The position numbers were made by a program, and so were the translations under genes. 64,000 bases of DNA from Halomonas sp. SpR8 (GTDB lineage: Bacteria; Pseudomonadota; Gammaproteobacteria; Pseudomonadales; Halomonadaceae), in contig NZ_JAUAMC010000002.1 of NCBI RefSeq assembly GCF_031010195.1, positions 1-64,000 of the forward strand, in the 5' to 3' direction. The notes under the pieces were generated by a model. The model was not told where the DNA came from. It was given only the letters and a program-made list of their open reading frames with translations, and ran no database searches. This document shows, in pieces, positions 18,363-27,149 of the stretch (its first letter is position 1; every line of letters starts with the position of its first letter).

Positions 18363-19877
18363 ATGACTAACTTTTTTCTCCAGGCGCTTGCTGAGGTCGG
18401 TACGCCATCGGTTTTAGGCCTGATCGTTATCGGTGTGCTGTTTGGGATTATTGGCGGCAGTATCCCTGGTTTCACCGTCACCATGGCCATCCTGGTGGTC
18501 TTTCCCTTCACCTTTGCGATGGACCCGGTAAGCGGCGTTTCCTTGATGGTGGGTGTGTTTGTGGGGGGGTACTCTGGCGGTATTGTATCGGGGGTAATGC
18601 TCGGAATACCCGGAACGCCCTCCTCCATCACGACCGTTTACGACGGTTATCCGATGGCCCAGAAAGGCGAGCCGGGCCGTGCCCTGGGTATTGGCGTGGC
18701 CGCCTCATTTCTAGGCACCCTTATCAGCGTGGCAGTATTGGTTTTTTTCGGGCCGCTGATTGCAAGCTTCAGCATGAACTTTCGCCCCTGGGAGATCACC
18801 GCGTTGATTGTGTTTGCCCTAACGCTTGTGGCAGGCCTCTCCAGCGGTGCGCTACTTAAAGGCCTGATGGCCGCTGCTTTAGGGCTTTTAATCACTACCG
18901 TGGGCTATGACCGCAACAGCAACCTGCGCTTCGATTTTGGCCTGCCCGCACTAGGCTCAGGGTTTGAAATACTCCCGGTGATGATTGGCATATTTGCTTT
19001 CTCACAACTGCTTGGCAATATCGAAAAGCTTAAAGATGAGAAAACCGATGCCAAAAAAATCGACACCAATGTAACGATTCCTTACGGCCAAATACTCAAA
19101 GATATGAGGGGGCAAAAGCTCAATACGCTGCGTTCTTCCCTGATTGGCAGCTTGGTGGGCGCGCTGCCTGGTACAGGCGGCACCGTCGCAAACTTCTTAA
19201 GTTACGATCAGGCGAAAAAATTCTCCCGGCGACCGGAAGAGTTTGGTACCGGTACACCAAGCGGCATCGTTGCTTCTGAGGCCTCGAACAGTGCGGTAGC
19301 AGGCGGTGCGTTTGTACCCACACTGGCACTGGGGATCCCCGGCGATTTGCCTATGGCGATCATGATGGGGGTACTGATTCTGCACGGCATTACGCCAGGG
19401 CCAATGATGTTTGAACAGAACCCGGTATTGGTCGGCGCCATTTATGCCAGCCTACTCATTGGCGCGGTGGTCATGGTGCTTTGCAACCTGCTGCTGGTGC
19501 GTTGGTTCGCCAAAATATCGCTTATTCCTCAACAAATTCTCGTCCCTATCGTACTGATGCTGTGCGCGATTGGCGCCTATGCCTTGAATAACAACCTGTT
19601 CGACATTTGGGTGCTATTCATCTTCGGGGTCATTGGCTATCTGCTTTGGAAAGCTGAAGTACCACTCACACCGCTAATACTCGGCGTGGTGCTTGGTGAC
19701 AATTTAGAGCGCCAGCTATTCCGTGCCCTCGAGCTTAATGAAAGCTGGTTAACCTTTTTAACCCGACCTCTCTCGGCGCTGTTTTTGTCACTCGCTGTCG
19801 CTTCGATTCTTTTTTCGCTCTATCAAGACCGAAAGATTCAGCGCTTGAGAAATGCTGCACAGCGAGAAAATGTTTGA
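18363..19877 (+). CDS. tctA: TctA, large permease of a tripartite tricarboxylate transporter
   Basis: 504 residues, about 11-12 membrane segments, with the two TctA signature regions: GIIGGSIPGFTVTMAILVVFPF (N-terminal third; Gly/Pro motif) and GALPGTGGTVANFLSYDQAK in the middle. It couples inward carboxylate movement to ion gradients. Starts 15 bases after tctB. Substrate unknown: nearby genes point to a substrate hydrolysed by the amidase at 19923. Confidence 0.92.
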   Translation: MTNFFLQALAEVGTPSVLGLIVIGVLFGIIGGSIPGFTVTMAILVVFPFTFAMDPVSGVSLMVGVFVGGYSGGIVSGVMLGIPGTPSSITTVYDGYPMAQKGEPGRALGIGVAASFLGTLISVAVLVFFGPLIASFSMNFRPWEITALIVFALTLVAGLSSGALLKGLMAAALGLLITTVGYDRNSNLRFDFGLPALGSGFEILPVMIGIFAFSQLLGNIEKLKDEKTDAKKIDTNVTIPYGQILKDMRGQKLNTLRSSLIGSLVGALPGTGGTVANFLSYDQAKKFSRRPEEFGTGTPSGIVASEASNSAVAGGAFVPTLALGIPGDLPMAIMMGVLILHGITPGPMMFEQNPVLVGAIYASLLIGAVVMVLCNLLLVRWFAKISLIPQQILVPIVLMLCAIGAYALNNNLFDIWVLFIFGVIGYLLWKAEVPLTPLILGVVLGDNLERQLFRALELNESWLTFLTRPLSALFLSLAVASILFSLYQDRKIQRLRNAAQRENV

Positions 19878-19922
19878 TGTTCAATTTGTTGAGTTAACAA
19901 CACCACCTAAAAGGAATCTGGT

Positions 19923-21530
19923 ATGCAACAAGACGCACTCTATTACCCCAGCGCCTCGCGCCGAATGGCAGCGTTTGGCAAACGAGGCATGGTGGCCACT
20001 TCACAGCCGCTAGCCGCCCAGGTGGGCATTAGCATATTGCAGCAAGGCGGTAATGCGATTGACGCCGCCATTGCTACGGCAGCCGCATTAACCGTGGTTG
20101 AACCGACCTCTAATGGAATCGGCAGCGACGCCTTTGCCATTGTGTGGGTTGACGGCAAATTGCATGGCTTAAATGCCAGTGGCCCCGCTCCCCAAGCGGC
20201 TACTATTGAAGCACTGAAAGCACTCGGTCATGACGCAGTGCCAAACCACGGCATGCTACCGGTAACAATACCCGGTGCACCCGCTGCATGGGCAGCGCTG
20301 TCCAAGCGCTTCGGCAAGCTGCCATTTGCAGAACTGCTAGCACCTGCCATTGCGTTAGCCGATGAAGGTCTCCCTGTCTCTCCCGTTATTCATCAAATGT
20401 GGAAGGAAGCCTTCACCACCTACTCCGCCTACAGCCAAGCGTCGTTTAAGCCCTGGTTTGATACCTTCGCCCCTGAAGGGCGTGCGCCGGAAGCTGGAGA
20501 ACTGTGGCGCTCAGAAGGCCATGCAAAAACCCTAAAAGCGATTGCCGACACCCACGCCAAAGCATTTTACGAAGGCGAACTGGCCGAGGCGATTGACGCC
20601 TTTTCCCGTGAACATGGTGGTCTGCTGCGCAAAGAGGACCTAGCAGCTTACCAGCCAGAGTGGGTTGACCCGATCAGCGTGCGCTACAAAGGCCACGATA
20701 TTTGGGAAATCCCGCCCAACGGTAGCGGCATCGTGGTGCTGCAAGCGCTGGGTATGCTTGAGCACATGGGCGAAGAGGGCTGCGACCAGGTCGAAACGCT
20801 GCACCGCCGCATTGAAGCCACCAAACTGGCCTACGTCGATGGCTTCGCGCATGTGACCGATCTTGACGCGATGCACCCCACCATTGATCAAATGCTTGAC
20901 GATGAGTATTTGAAATCACGCGCCGCGCTGATCGGCGAACAGGCCGTTGATCCCGTCCACGGCAATCCGATTAAAGGCGGTACGGTCTACCTGGCAACGG
21001 CGGATAGCGAAGGCAATATGGTGTCACTGATTCAAAGCAACTTTAAAGGCTTTGGTTCGGGCATGGTGGTGCCTGGTACTGGCATTAGCCTGCAAAATCG
21101 CGGTTGGTCGTTCTCACTCGATCCGCAGCATCCTAATGCGCTGGCGCCTGGCAAACGCACCTACCACACCATCATCCCAGGCTTTATCACCAAAGATAAC
21201 CAAGCCGTTGGGCCTTTTGGGGTGATGGGTGGCTACATGCAACCCCAAGGTCATGTGCAGGTAGTCACAGCCATGCTAGAGGATCACCTCAACCCGCAAG
21301 CGGCGCTTGATATGCCGCGCTGGAAGTGGACCAAAGGCAAAACTATCGAAGTCGAAGCCGACTTCCCCAACCACTTAGCGCTGGCGCTGGCCCGCCGCGG
21401 CCATGACATCGTTAAAGTCGCCGATTCGATTAGCTTTGGCCGCGGCCAAATCATTCTGCGCGACCCTGAAACGGGCGTACTGCAAGGCGGCACCGAGCCG
21501 CGCACCGACGGGGCAGTTCTTCCCTGGTAA
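19923..21530 (+). CDS. Gamma-glutamyltransferase-family amidohydrolase, cytoplasmic (HpxW-like)
   Basis: 535 residues of an Ntn-hydrolase of the GGT family. The autocatalytic nucleophile is expected at Thr354 in KGGTVYLATAD, followed by GNMVSLIQSN and GFGSGMVVPGTGISLQNRG, the pattern of oxamate amidohydrolase HpxW rather than of true glutathione hydrolases. No signal peptide precedes the domain, so it should act in the cytoplasm. With an upstream TctCBA importer and GntR regulator it probably splits an imported amide or gamma-glutamyl carboxylate. Oxamate is one candidate; other small acyl amides are possible. Confidence 0.82.
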   Translation: MQQDALYYPSASRRMAAFGKRGMVATSQPLAAQVGISILQQGGNAIDAAIATAAALTVVEPTSNGIGSDAFAIVWVDGKLHGLNASGPAPQAATIEALKALGHDAVPNHGMLPVTIPGAPAAWAALSKRFGKLPFAELLAPAIALADEGLPVSPVIHQMWKEAFTTYSAYSQASFKPWFDTFAPEGRAPEAGELWRSEGHAKTLKAIADTHAKAFYEGELAEAIDAFSREHGGLLRKEDLAAYQPEWVDPISVRYKGHDIWEIPPNGSGIVVLQALGMLEHMGEEGCDQVETLHRRIEATKLAYVDGFAHVTDLDAMHPTIDQMLDDEYLKSRAALIGEQAVDPVHGNPIKGGTVYLATADSEGNMVSLIQSNFKGFGSGMVVPGTGISLQNRGWSFSLDPQHPNALAPGKRTYHTIIPGFITKDNQAVGPFGVMGGYMQPQGHVQVVTAMLEDHLNPQAALDMPRWKWTKGKTIEVEADFPNHLALALARRGHDIVKVADSISFGRGQIILRDPETGVLQGGTEPRTDGAVLPW

Positions 21531-21671
21531 AATGTTGCCCTGGTAAGTATTGATACTGACCCTATTTCTCCGCCGCGTTGCCGTTGAAGGCAACCGGCGG
21601 TTGGGCTGGCTATCCACGCTAACCCCCCGCATCATGACAGCTCTTTTTACTAGGTAATCGCCCGTCATTTT

Positions 21672-23531
21672 ATGCCCTCTTCTGAAACCACTTCCTCTTC
21701 GCCATTGAGCGGATTTGTTGGCGTTTTCCGCTATAGCCGCCGCGCGCTTGGCTTGGTGTGGGAAACCTCGCGCTGGATGATGCTTGGCCTGGCGCTGTGC
21801 ACCTTGGTCGCTGGCGTACTCCCCGCAGTGGCAGCGTGGGTGGGCCAACTGATTGTCGACGGCGTGGTGAGCGCCATGGAGACGCATCAAGCAGCCACTG
21901 ATCCTAGTCTGCTGGTGTCCATTACGCCGGTGCTTAAGCTGGTAGCTTTTGAGGCATTGATCATCGCCCTCATAGCACTCGCCCAGCGCGGCCTGTCAGC
22001 CCAGCAATCACTGCTGCGAGCGCTACTCGGGCAGAAGGTCAACGTGATGATACTGGAAAAAGCGGGCACGCTGTCGCTCAGCCAATTTGAGGATTCAGAA
22101 CTTTACGACCAGCTTACGCGTGCACGCCGCGAAGCCTCAACACGCCCGCTTGCGCTGGTGAATAAAACCTTTGGGCTGCTGCAGAATGCAATCTCGCTGG
22201 GCAGCTTCGGGGTGCTACTGGTGCAGTTCTCGCCTTGGGCGCTGCTGATCTTAGTCGTCGGCGCCCTGCCGGTATTTATCTCGGAAGCCAAATTCTCAGG
22301 CGAAGCTTTTCGGCTGTTCCGTTGGCGCTCCCCGCAAACCCGCATGCAGATCTACTTAGAGACGGTGCTGGCACGGGAAGACAGCATTAAAGAGGTCAAG
22401 CTATTTGGCCTTGAGGGCCTCTTTCTCAAGCGCTACCGCGATATCTTTACCCAGCTGTTTGCGGAGGATCGCCGCTTAACGCTTCGCCGGGAAAGCTGGG
22501 GGTTTCTGCTTGGCTTGCTGGGCACCTTAACGTTTTACTTAGCCTACGGCTGGGTGGTCATTGAGACCATTGCCGGGGCGCTGACCCTTGGCCAAATGAC
22601 CATGTATTTAATGGTCTTTAAACAGGGCCAAGCCGCTCTTTCCGCCAGCCTTACCGCCGTTAGCGGCATGTACGAAGACAACCTCTATCTCTCCAATCTT
22701 TACGAGTATTTAGAGCAGCCGGTTGAGGCTCAGAATGGCACGCTAACGCAGGGCGCAGTGCCTGGGGATGGGCTGCGCTTTGAGCACGTTAGTTTTTCTT
22801 ATCCTGGCGGTGACCCTGTTCTCCAAGAGCCGGTTCTGCACGACATTTCGCTGCACCTTTCCCCCGGCCAAAGCTTGGCCTTGGTAGGCGAAAACGGTTC
22901 AGGTAAGACCACGCTGATCAAGCTATTAACACGACTCTACCACCCAACCGAGGGACGGATTCTGTTAGATGGCAGCGACCTGCGCGATTGGAGCACCCAA
23001 GCGCTGCGCGAGCGAACCGGCGTGATCTTTCAAGATTTTGTGCGCTATCAACTGCAGGTGGGTGAAAATCTGGGGGTGGGTGATATTCACGCCTTTGACG
23101 ATCAACAGCGCTGGCAACAGGCCGCGCGTTACGGCATGGCGGATGACTTTATTGCAACAATGGCGAGCGGCTATAAAACCCAGCTTGGCCGCTGGTTTAA
23201 AAATGGCCAGGAACTGTCTGGCGGACAATGGCAGAAGATTGCCCTCTCCCGCGCCTATATGCGCGAAAACGCAGATATTTTAGTGCTCGATGAACCGACT
23301 GCCGCCATGGACGCCGCTGCAGAAGCCGCTGTGTTTGCCCGCTTTCGCGACCACAGCCGCGATAAAATGGCGATTTTGATCTCTCATCGTTTCTCTACAG
23401 TGCGCAGCGCCGACCTTATTCTTGTGATCGACCAGGGGCATATCATTGAACGCGGCACCCACGAAGAACTACTTGAGACTAACGGGCGCTATGCAAAACT
23501 GTTTCACTTGCAGGCGAAAGGTTATCGCTAA
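21672..23531 (+). CDS. ABC exporter, fused permease and ATPase
   Basis: 619 residues: an N-terminal six-helix permease domain (about 25-340) and an ATPase domain with Walker A GENGSGKT (406-413), signature LSGGQ (515-519) and Walker B ILVLDEPT (Asp540, Glu541 catalytic), plus the H-loop ISHRFST. It belongs to the MsbA/lipid-type half-transporter class that works as a homodimer. The permease is not close enough to a named member to infer the substrate. It stands alone with its own terminator. Confidence 0.88.
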   Translation: MPSSETTSSSPLSGFVGVFRYSRRALGLVWETSRWMMLGLALCTLVAGVLPAVAAWVGQLIVDGVVSAMETHQAATDPSLLVSITPVLKLVAFEALIIALIALAQRGLSAQQSLLRALLGQKVNVMILEKAGTLSLSQFEDSELYDQLTRARREASTRPLALVNKTFGLLQNAISLGSFGVLLVQFSPWALLILVVGALPVFISEAKFSGEAFRLFRWRSPQTRMQIYLETVLAREDSIKEVKLFGLEGLFLKRYRDIFTQLFAEDRRLTLRRESWGFLLGLLGTLTFYLAYGWVVIETIAGALTLGQMTMYLMVFKQGQAALSASLTAVSGMYEDNLYLSNLYEYLEQPVEAQNGTLTQGAVPGDGLRFEHVSFSYPGGDPVLQEPVLHDISLHLSPGQSLALVGENGSGKTTLIKLLTRLYHPTEGRILLDGSDLRDWSTQALRERTGVIFQDFVRYQLQVGENLGVGDIHAFDDQQRWQQAARYGMADDFIATMASGYKTQLGRWFKNGQELSGGQWQKIALSRAYMRENADILVLDEPTAAMDAAAEAAVFARFRDHSRDKMAILISHRFSTVRSADLILVIDQGHIIERGTHEELLETNGRYAKLFHLQAKGYR

Positions 23532-23569
23532 TTAACAGTTGACGCTCATATAAGCATCGGTTAAAAGAT

Positions 23570-23605
23570 AAGAGCTGCCTTTAAAAGGTAGCTCTTGTTT
23601 ATTTC
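23570..23605 (+). terminator. Terminator after the ABC exporter
   Basis: Inverted repeat AAGAGCTGCCTTTT/AAAAGGTAGCTCTT at 23570-23596, one G-T mismatch, followed by GTTTATTTC. Confidence 0.75.
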
Positions 23606-23635
23606 TCAGAGACCTTCTCATGCGCTGGCAAATCC

Positions 23636-23760
23636 CCGCGACACGAATGAATAAGCTGCATCGCATTATTAATAATGCGGTATCAGCTTATTGTTGTCGC
23701 GTGCCAGTAATATAGAGAGAAAACTGGCCGCGGCAGGTGTCGCGGCCATGTTGTTTTATC
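23636..23760 (+). ncRNA. Structured segment with its own terminator, possible small RNA
   Basis: No open frame. 23650-23692 folds into a long stem: outer arms AATAAGCTG/CAGCTTATT and inner arms GCATTAT/ATAATGC, with CGCGAC/GTCGCG pairing outside them. It is followed at 23725-23748 by a perfect 8-bp GC stem TGGCCGCG/CGCGGCCA and TGTTGTTTTA. A hairpin plus separate terminator between two genes that already have their own signals suggests an independent transcript or a processed leader of the DUF1127 gene. No promoter was clearly recognised. Confidence 0.35.
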
Positions 23761-23822
23761 ATTACCTTTGATACTCCCTGATCGCGATATTGCCCGGCCT
23801 CCTAACCCAGGAGACCGATCCC

Positions 23823-24071
23823 ATGGCAATTGCAACCATTACTCGCAAGCTACTCAACGCATTAAAACACTCGCGCACGCAGCACCGCCTTTACCAAGAT
23901 CCGCGCTTTCACGATCCCCATCTGTTGAAAGATATCGGCTTACGCTGGGAGCAGGGTCAACTGGTATCTATTCACGGTGTAGAAGAGCCAAGCCAACGCA
24001 ACCAGCGTCATCAGGCTGAAACCCGCGATGCCTACGAAAAATGTCCACATTGTGGGAGTAGTCTGGCGTAG
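23823..24071 (+). CDS. DUF1127 small protein with C-terminal zinc-ribbon half
   Basis: 82 residues from ATG 23823, with AGGAG at 23809-23813; the frame opens earlier without a ribosome site. The first half has the DUF1127 pattern (HRLYQDPRFHDPHLLKDIGLRWEQG), seen in small basic proteins that in Agrobacterium affect sRNA turnover and phosphate or fucose responses. The last residues CPHCGSSL form half of a zinc ribbon, not usual for DUF1127 proteins. Followed at once by a strong terminator. Function unknown. Confidence 0.7.
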   Translation: MAIATITRKLLNALKHSRTQHRLYQDPRFHDPHLLKDIGLRWEQGQLVSIHGVEEPSQRNQRHQAETRDAYEKCPHCGSSLA

Positions 24072-24075
24072 CCAA

Positions 24076-24108
24076 CGCCCCGGTCACAGGAAGTGACCGG
24101 GGCGTTTT
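24076..24108 (+). terminator. Strong rho-independent terminator
   Basis: Perfect 12-bp stem CGCCCCGGTCAC/GTGACCGGGGCG, five-base loop AGGAA, then TTTT; ends the DUF1127 transcript. Confidence 0.92.
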
Positions 24109-24137
24109 CAGTTGCGCGCCAAACGTAGCGCACAATG

Positions 24138-24163
24138 AAAAAAAGCCGATCCATTGGATCGGC
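24138..24163 (-). terminator. Terminator downstream of arfA
   Basis: Read leftwards: stem GCCGATCC/GGATCGGC with three-base loop followed by seven T. It lies 77 bases past the arfA stop codon, beyond the hairpin that overlaps that stop. Confidence 0.85.
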
Positions 24164-24214
24164 CAAACTGATGGGAATCTGCGCAGCATGGGGGATACTG
24201 CGCAGAGATGCCTG

Positions 24215-24264
24215 GGGAAGGCATCGCCAAAACGCTGGATTAAGCGGCTTGGCGATGCCCTCCC
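24215..24264 (-). promoter_or_regulatory. Hairpin spanning the arfA stop codon
   Basis: Arms 24249-24264 and 24215-24230 (16 bp, one mismatch: GGGAGGGCATCGCCAA against TTGGCGATGCCTTCCC) enclose an 18-base loop containing the arfA stop codon at 24240-24242. In E. coli and relatives a stem of this kind inside the end of arfA is cut by RNase III or ends transcription, producing a nonstop message whose product is destroyed by the tmRNA system; ArfA then accumulates only when tmRNA fails. Confidence 0.75.
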
Positions 24265-24389
24265 AAAGAGTTGCGTCCTTTACGGGAGTAGCTACCTTTG
24301 CCTTTTTTCGGCGTTTGCTGCTGCATTTTAAACATCGGCGTTCGCAGCTGCGCTTTTAACGCATTGTCTTTAATCTTGCGCTGTTTCAT
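24240..24389 (-). CDS. arfA: Alternative ribosome-rescue factor ArfA
   Basis: 49 residues, ATG 24389 to TAA at 24240-24242, with GGAG seven bases before the start. The sequence contains KDNALKAQLRTPMF and the basic motif KKGKGSYSRKG, matching the conserved core KDNAxxAxLxxPxFxxR...KKGKGSYxRK of ArfA. The factor recruits release factor 2 to ribosomes stalled on messages without a stop codon, as back-up to tmRNA. The encoded protein ends at about the length at which E. coli ArfA is cut off by its own hairpin (about 55 residues), so the truncated active form seems to be built in, although a hairpin still covers the stop. Confidence 0.88.
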   Translation of the reverse strand: MKQRKIKDNALKAQLRTPMFKMQQQTPKKGKGSYSRKGRNSLGGHRQAA

Positions 24390-24498
24390 TCACTTTCTCC
24401 ATTGATTAGGTGCCTGTAAAAAAGCAGGCACCGCTATGACAGACGCTAACGTTTAGCGTTCACTTATTAATGTTCAATATTCGGGTTAAGCACACTGT

Positions 24499-25311
24499 TT
24501 ACTCATCCCAGGCCGGTGCAAAGTCGGGATTGGCAATACGCTCTTGGCGATCCAGCATGGCAATATCGGCCATTTCACTGTCGCTTAACACCAAATCAAA
24601 AGCAGCAATGTTGCTTTGAATGTTGCGCGCCTTGGTGGAAGACGGAATGGTGGTCATATCACGCTGCTTCACCCAGGCAAGAGTAATTTGCGCAGGTGTG
24701 ACGTTATGCGCCTCGGCAATCTGCTTGAGAGTCGAATCTTCCATTACCTTGCCCACTGCCAGCGGCATAAAGGCGGTGACTTGAATACCTTGCTTCTCGC
24801 AGTGCTCGACGAGTCTGCGGTTCTGAAGGAAAGGGTGAACCTCGATCTGGTTGGTCAGGATTTCACCTTTGCCTAGAATGCTGATCGCCTCGTCCACCTG
24901 ATCGCAGGTAAAGTTGGAAATACCAATATGGTGCGCCTTACCTTCAGCTTTGACTTCCTTAAGGGCGGTCAAATAATCTGCCATTGGCACTTTATTCTCT
25001 GGCGATGGCCAGTGGATCAACAGCAGGTCAACGTAACCGGTGCCCAGCTTCTCAAGACTTTCGTCTACGCTGGCCTTCAGCTTTGTAGGCTCCAGGTTGT
25101 CAAACCACACCTTGGTGGTGAGAAAAATATCGCTGCGGTGCACGTCACTATCACGAATCGCTTCACCTACGCCTGCTTCATTGCCGTAAAACTGTGCCGT
25201 GTCGATATGACGGTACCCGGCCTCAAGCGCTGCGTGAATACTCTGCTTGAGTGTATCGCCTTCCAGGCGAAAAGTACCAAAACCGGGGTTAGGTATCACA
25301 GTTTGCATCAT
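24499..25311 (-). CDS. Aldo/keto reductase (DkgB-like)
   Basis: 270 residues from ATG 25311, six bases after AAGG; an ATG at 25317 touches that ribosome site and one at 25308 is also possible. TIM-barrel AKR motifs: GYRHIDTAQFYGNE with Asp and Tyr, Lys in TTKVWF, His in LIHWPSP, and the NADPH tail IPSSTKARNIQSN. Most like 2,5-diketo-D-gluconate reductase B/methylglyoxal reductase. Monocistronic. Confidence 0.88.
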   Translation of the reverse strand: MMQTVIPNPGFGTFRLEGDTLKQSIHAALEAGYRHIDTAQFYGNEAGVGEAIRDSDVHRSDIFLTTKVWFDNLEPTKLKASVDESLEKLGTGYVDLLLIHWPSPENKVPMADYLTALKEVKAEGKAHHIGISNFTCDQVDEAISILGKGEILTNQIEVHPFLQNRRLVEHCEKQGIQVTAFMPLAVGKVMEDSTLKQIAEAHNVTPAQITLAWVKQRDMTTIPSSTKARNIQSNIAAFDLVLSDSEMADIAMLDRQERIANPDFAPAWDE

Positions 25312-25424
25312 TAACATCCTTTTCTATTGATAGCGTGTTAACTAATATGGGGTGGTATCCGCCCCACTTCAACCCCGTTTTTGTGGTTTTACTGTTTGTT
25401 GTTTCTTGCTTAACCTCAGTGCTG

Positions 25425-27137
25425 TTAACGCACTAACAGGAAGATCACCACTAGCATCAAGACTAGCGACACGCCCTTCCAGAATAGTACTGGGTCACGC
25501 TCTATCAGCGGTAACTGTGCGCGTTTAAGCAGTTCTGAGCTTGGCGAGCGTAGCTCGAAGATAAATTCCGAAAGCGCCGGGAAACGTTTATGGGGGCTGG
25601 GATGCAGCGCCTTTTTGAGCACCTCATCCACCCAGGCGGGCAGTTCGCGGTTTTCACTAAGCGCTGACTGATAGGCAAGCTTATGCTGCGCTGCCCGGGT
25701 ACGGGTTTTGGCCACCTCAGTGCCGTAGGGCAGCGTGCCGGTTAGCATTTGGTAGGTAATCACCGCCAGGGAGTATTGATCCGAACGGGGCGACCCACCT
25801 TCACCCAGAAAATACTCCGGCGCGGTGTACTGGGCGGTACCGAGGATATCGTCGCTCTCGGTTACCTCTTCGGCAATGCCCGCCACCTTGGCGGCACCAA
25901 AGTCGATCAGCTTCACCGTGCCATGGCTGTCGATCATGACGTTGTCGGGGCGCAAATCCTGGTGCAGCATTTCCAGGCGATGAAAGGCGCGCAACCCCTT
26001 GGCGATCTGCTCGACGATGGGGCGTACGCTGGCCAATTCAGCTTGGGGATGATCGCACATCCATTGGGTCAGTGTTTGCCCTTCGATATACGCCAACACG
26101 GTGTAAAGGGAGTTGCGAGGGCGCTCTTGAGCGGGGGCATTGAGCACATGCTGATTATCGATGCGCCGGGCAATCCACTCCTCACGCACAAACCGCTCGA
26201 TGCTTGCCGGGTCTTGGCTGAGCTCGGTCGAAAGCGTTTTCAGCGCTACTTGCTCACCGCTCTCTACTTCTTCTGCCAGAAACACATGGCTACGGCTGCT
26301 GGCATGCAGTTGACGCACAATGCGATAGCCATCCAGCTCGCTCCCCTCGCGCAACTCAGGCGGCTGCGGTAACGCGCCAAGCGCCGCGTAAAGCTCATTG
26401 GAATGGCGCTCTGGCAGGCTATCAATGCGCACAATCTGTGCGGTGAGGTTGTCATCGCTGCCATTGTCGAGGGCGGCGGCGATCAGTGCCTCAGCTGCCG
26501 CGTCCAGATCCCCCCAGTGGGCATAAATCAGCGCAGCCATTTCGGCGTCAGTCAGCCACTCATAAATGCCATCGGTGGCGAGTAGAAACACATCACCTGC
26601 ATTTAACGATACCGCGCGGTAATCCAACTCCAGGTGCTGACCAGCTCCCATGGCACGGCTTAAATGACTGACCTCCCGCGAGGCCCAGAAGCGGTGATCC
26701 TCGGTCAACGGCTCCAGCATATTACCGGAAAGCTGATAGATACGGCTATCGCCCACATGAAACAGGTGCGCGGTGGTGGATTTAATCACCATCGCACTCA
26801 GAGTACACACATAGCCGCGATCAAGGTTATAGCGGTACTGGCTTTGGCGGGTTTGGGCGTAAAGCCACGCATTGGTGGCCTGCAGTACCCGCTGGGCGGA
26901 GGTTTTAACCGCCCACGTTGCTGGGGTAGCGTAGTAGTCCGTCAAGAAGCCACCTACTGCAGCCTCGCTGGCCTCGCGGCTCACTTCGCTGCTACTAATA
27001 CCATCTGCCAACGCGATCGCAATGCCCTTGGTGGCGCGCAGGGGTTCGCTGGGCAGGTAAGCGCCATAGAAATCCTGGTTGCTTGGCTTGCGCCCTTTAT
27101 CAGAGTGCTGGCCGAGCGAAATGGTCAGCGCTGCCAT
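25425..27137 (-). CDS. PP2C phosphatase / Ser-Thr kinase fusion of the nitrate assimilation locus
   Basis: 570 residues. Residues 1-240 are a PP2C phosphatase (KGRKPSNQDF, ALADGISSS, HVGDSRIY, LATDGIYEW, GSDDNLT, all metal-binding Asp present). Residues about 265-540 resemble a Hanks-type kinase with VALKTL (Lys) and LIDFGAAK, then a C-terminal membrane helix (about 549-568). The catalytic loop reads HQDLRPDN (392-399): Arg replaces the invariant Lys and Gln the Arg of HRD; the glycine loop LHASSRSHVFLA is degenerate. Similar fusions sit in nas operons of pseudomonads. It is last in this operon, after a terminator. Target unknown. Confidence 0.88.
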   Translation of the reverse strand: MAALTISLGQHSDKGRKPSNQDFYGAYLPSEPLRATKGIAIALADGISSSEVSREASEAAVGGFLTDYYATPATWAVKTSAQRVLQATNAWLYAQTRQSQYRYNLDRGYVCTLSAMVIKSTTAHLFHVGDSRIYQLSGNMLEPLTEDHRFWASREVSHLSRAMGAGQHLELDYRAVSLNAGDVFLLATDGIYEWLTDAEMAALIYAHWGDLDAAAEALIAAALDNGSDDNLTAQIVRIDSLPERHSNELYAALGALPQPPELREGSELDGYRIVRQLHASSRSHVFLAEEVESGEQVALKTLSTELSQDPASIERFVREEWIARRIDNQHVLNAPAQERPRNSLYTVLAYIEGQTLTQWMCDHPQAELASVRPIVEQIAKGLRAFHRLEMLHQDLRPDNVMIDSHGTVKLIDFGAAKVAGIAEEVTESDDILGTAQYTAPEYFLGEGGSPRSDQYSLAVITYQMLTGTLPYGTEVAKTRTRAAQHKLAYQSALSENRELPAWVDEVLKKALHPSPHKRFPALSEFIFELRSPSSELLKRAQLPLIERDPVLFWKGVSLVLMLVVIFLLVR

Positions 27138-27149
27138 TATGCTTCCCCT

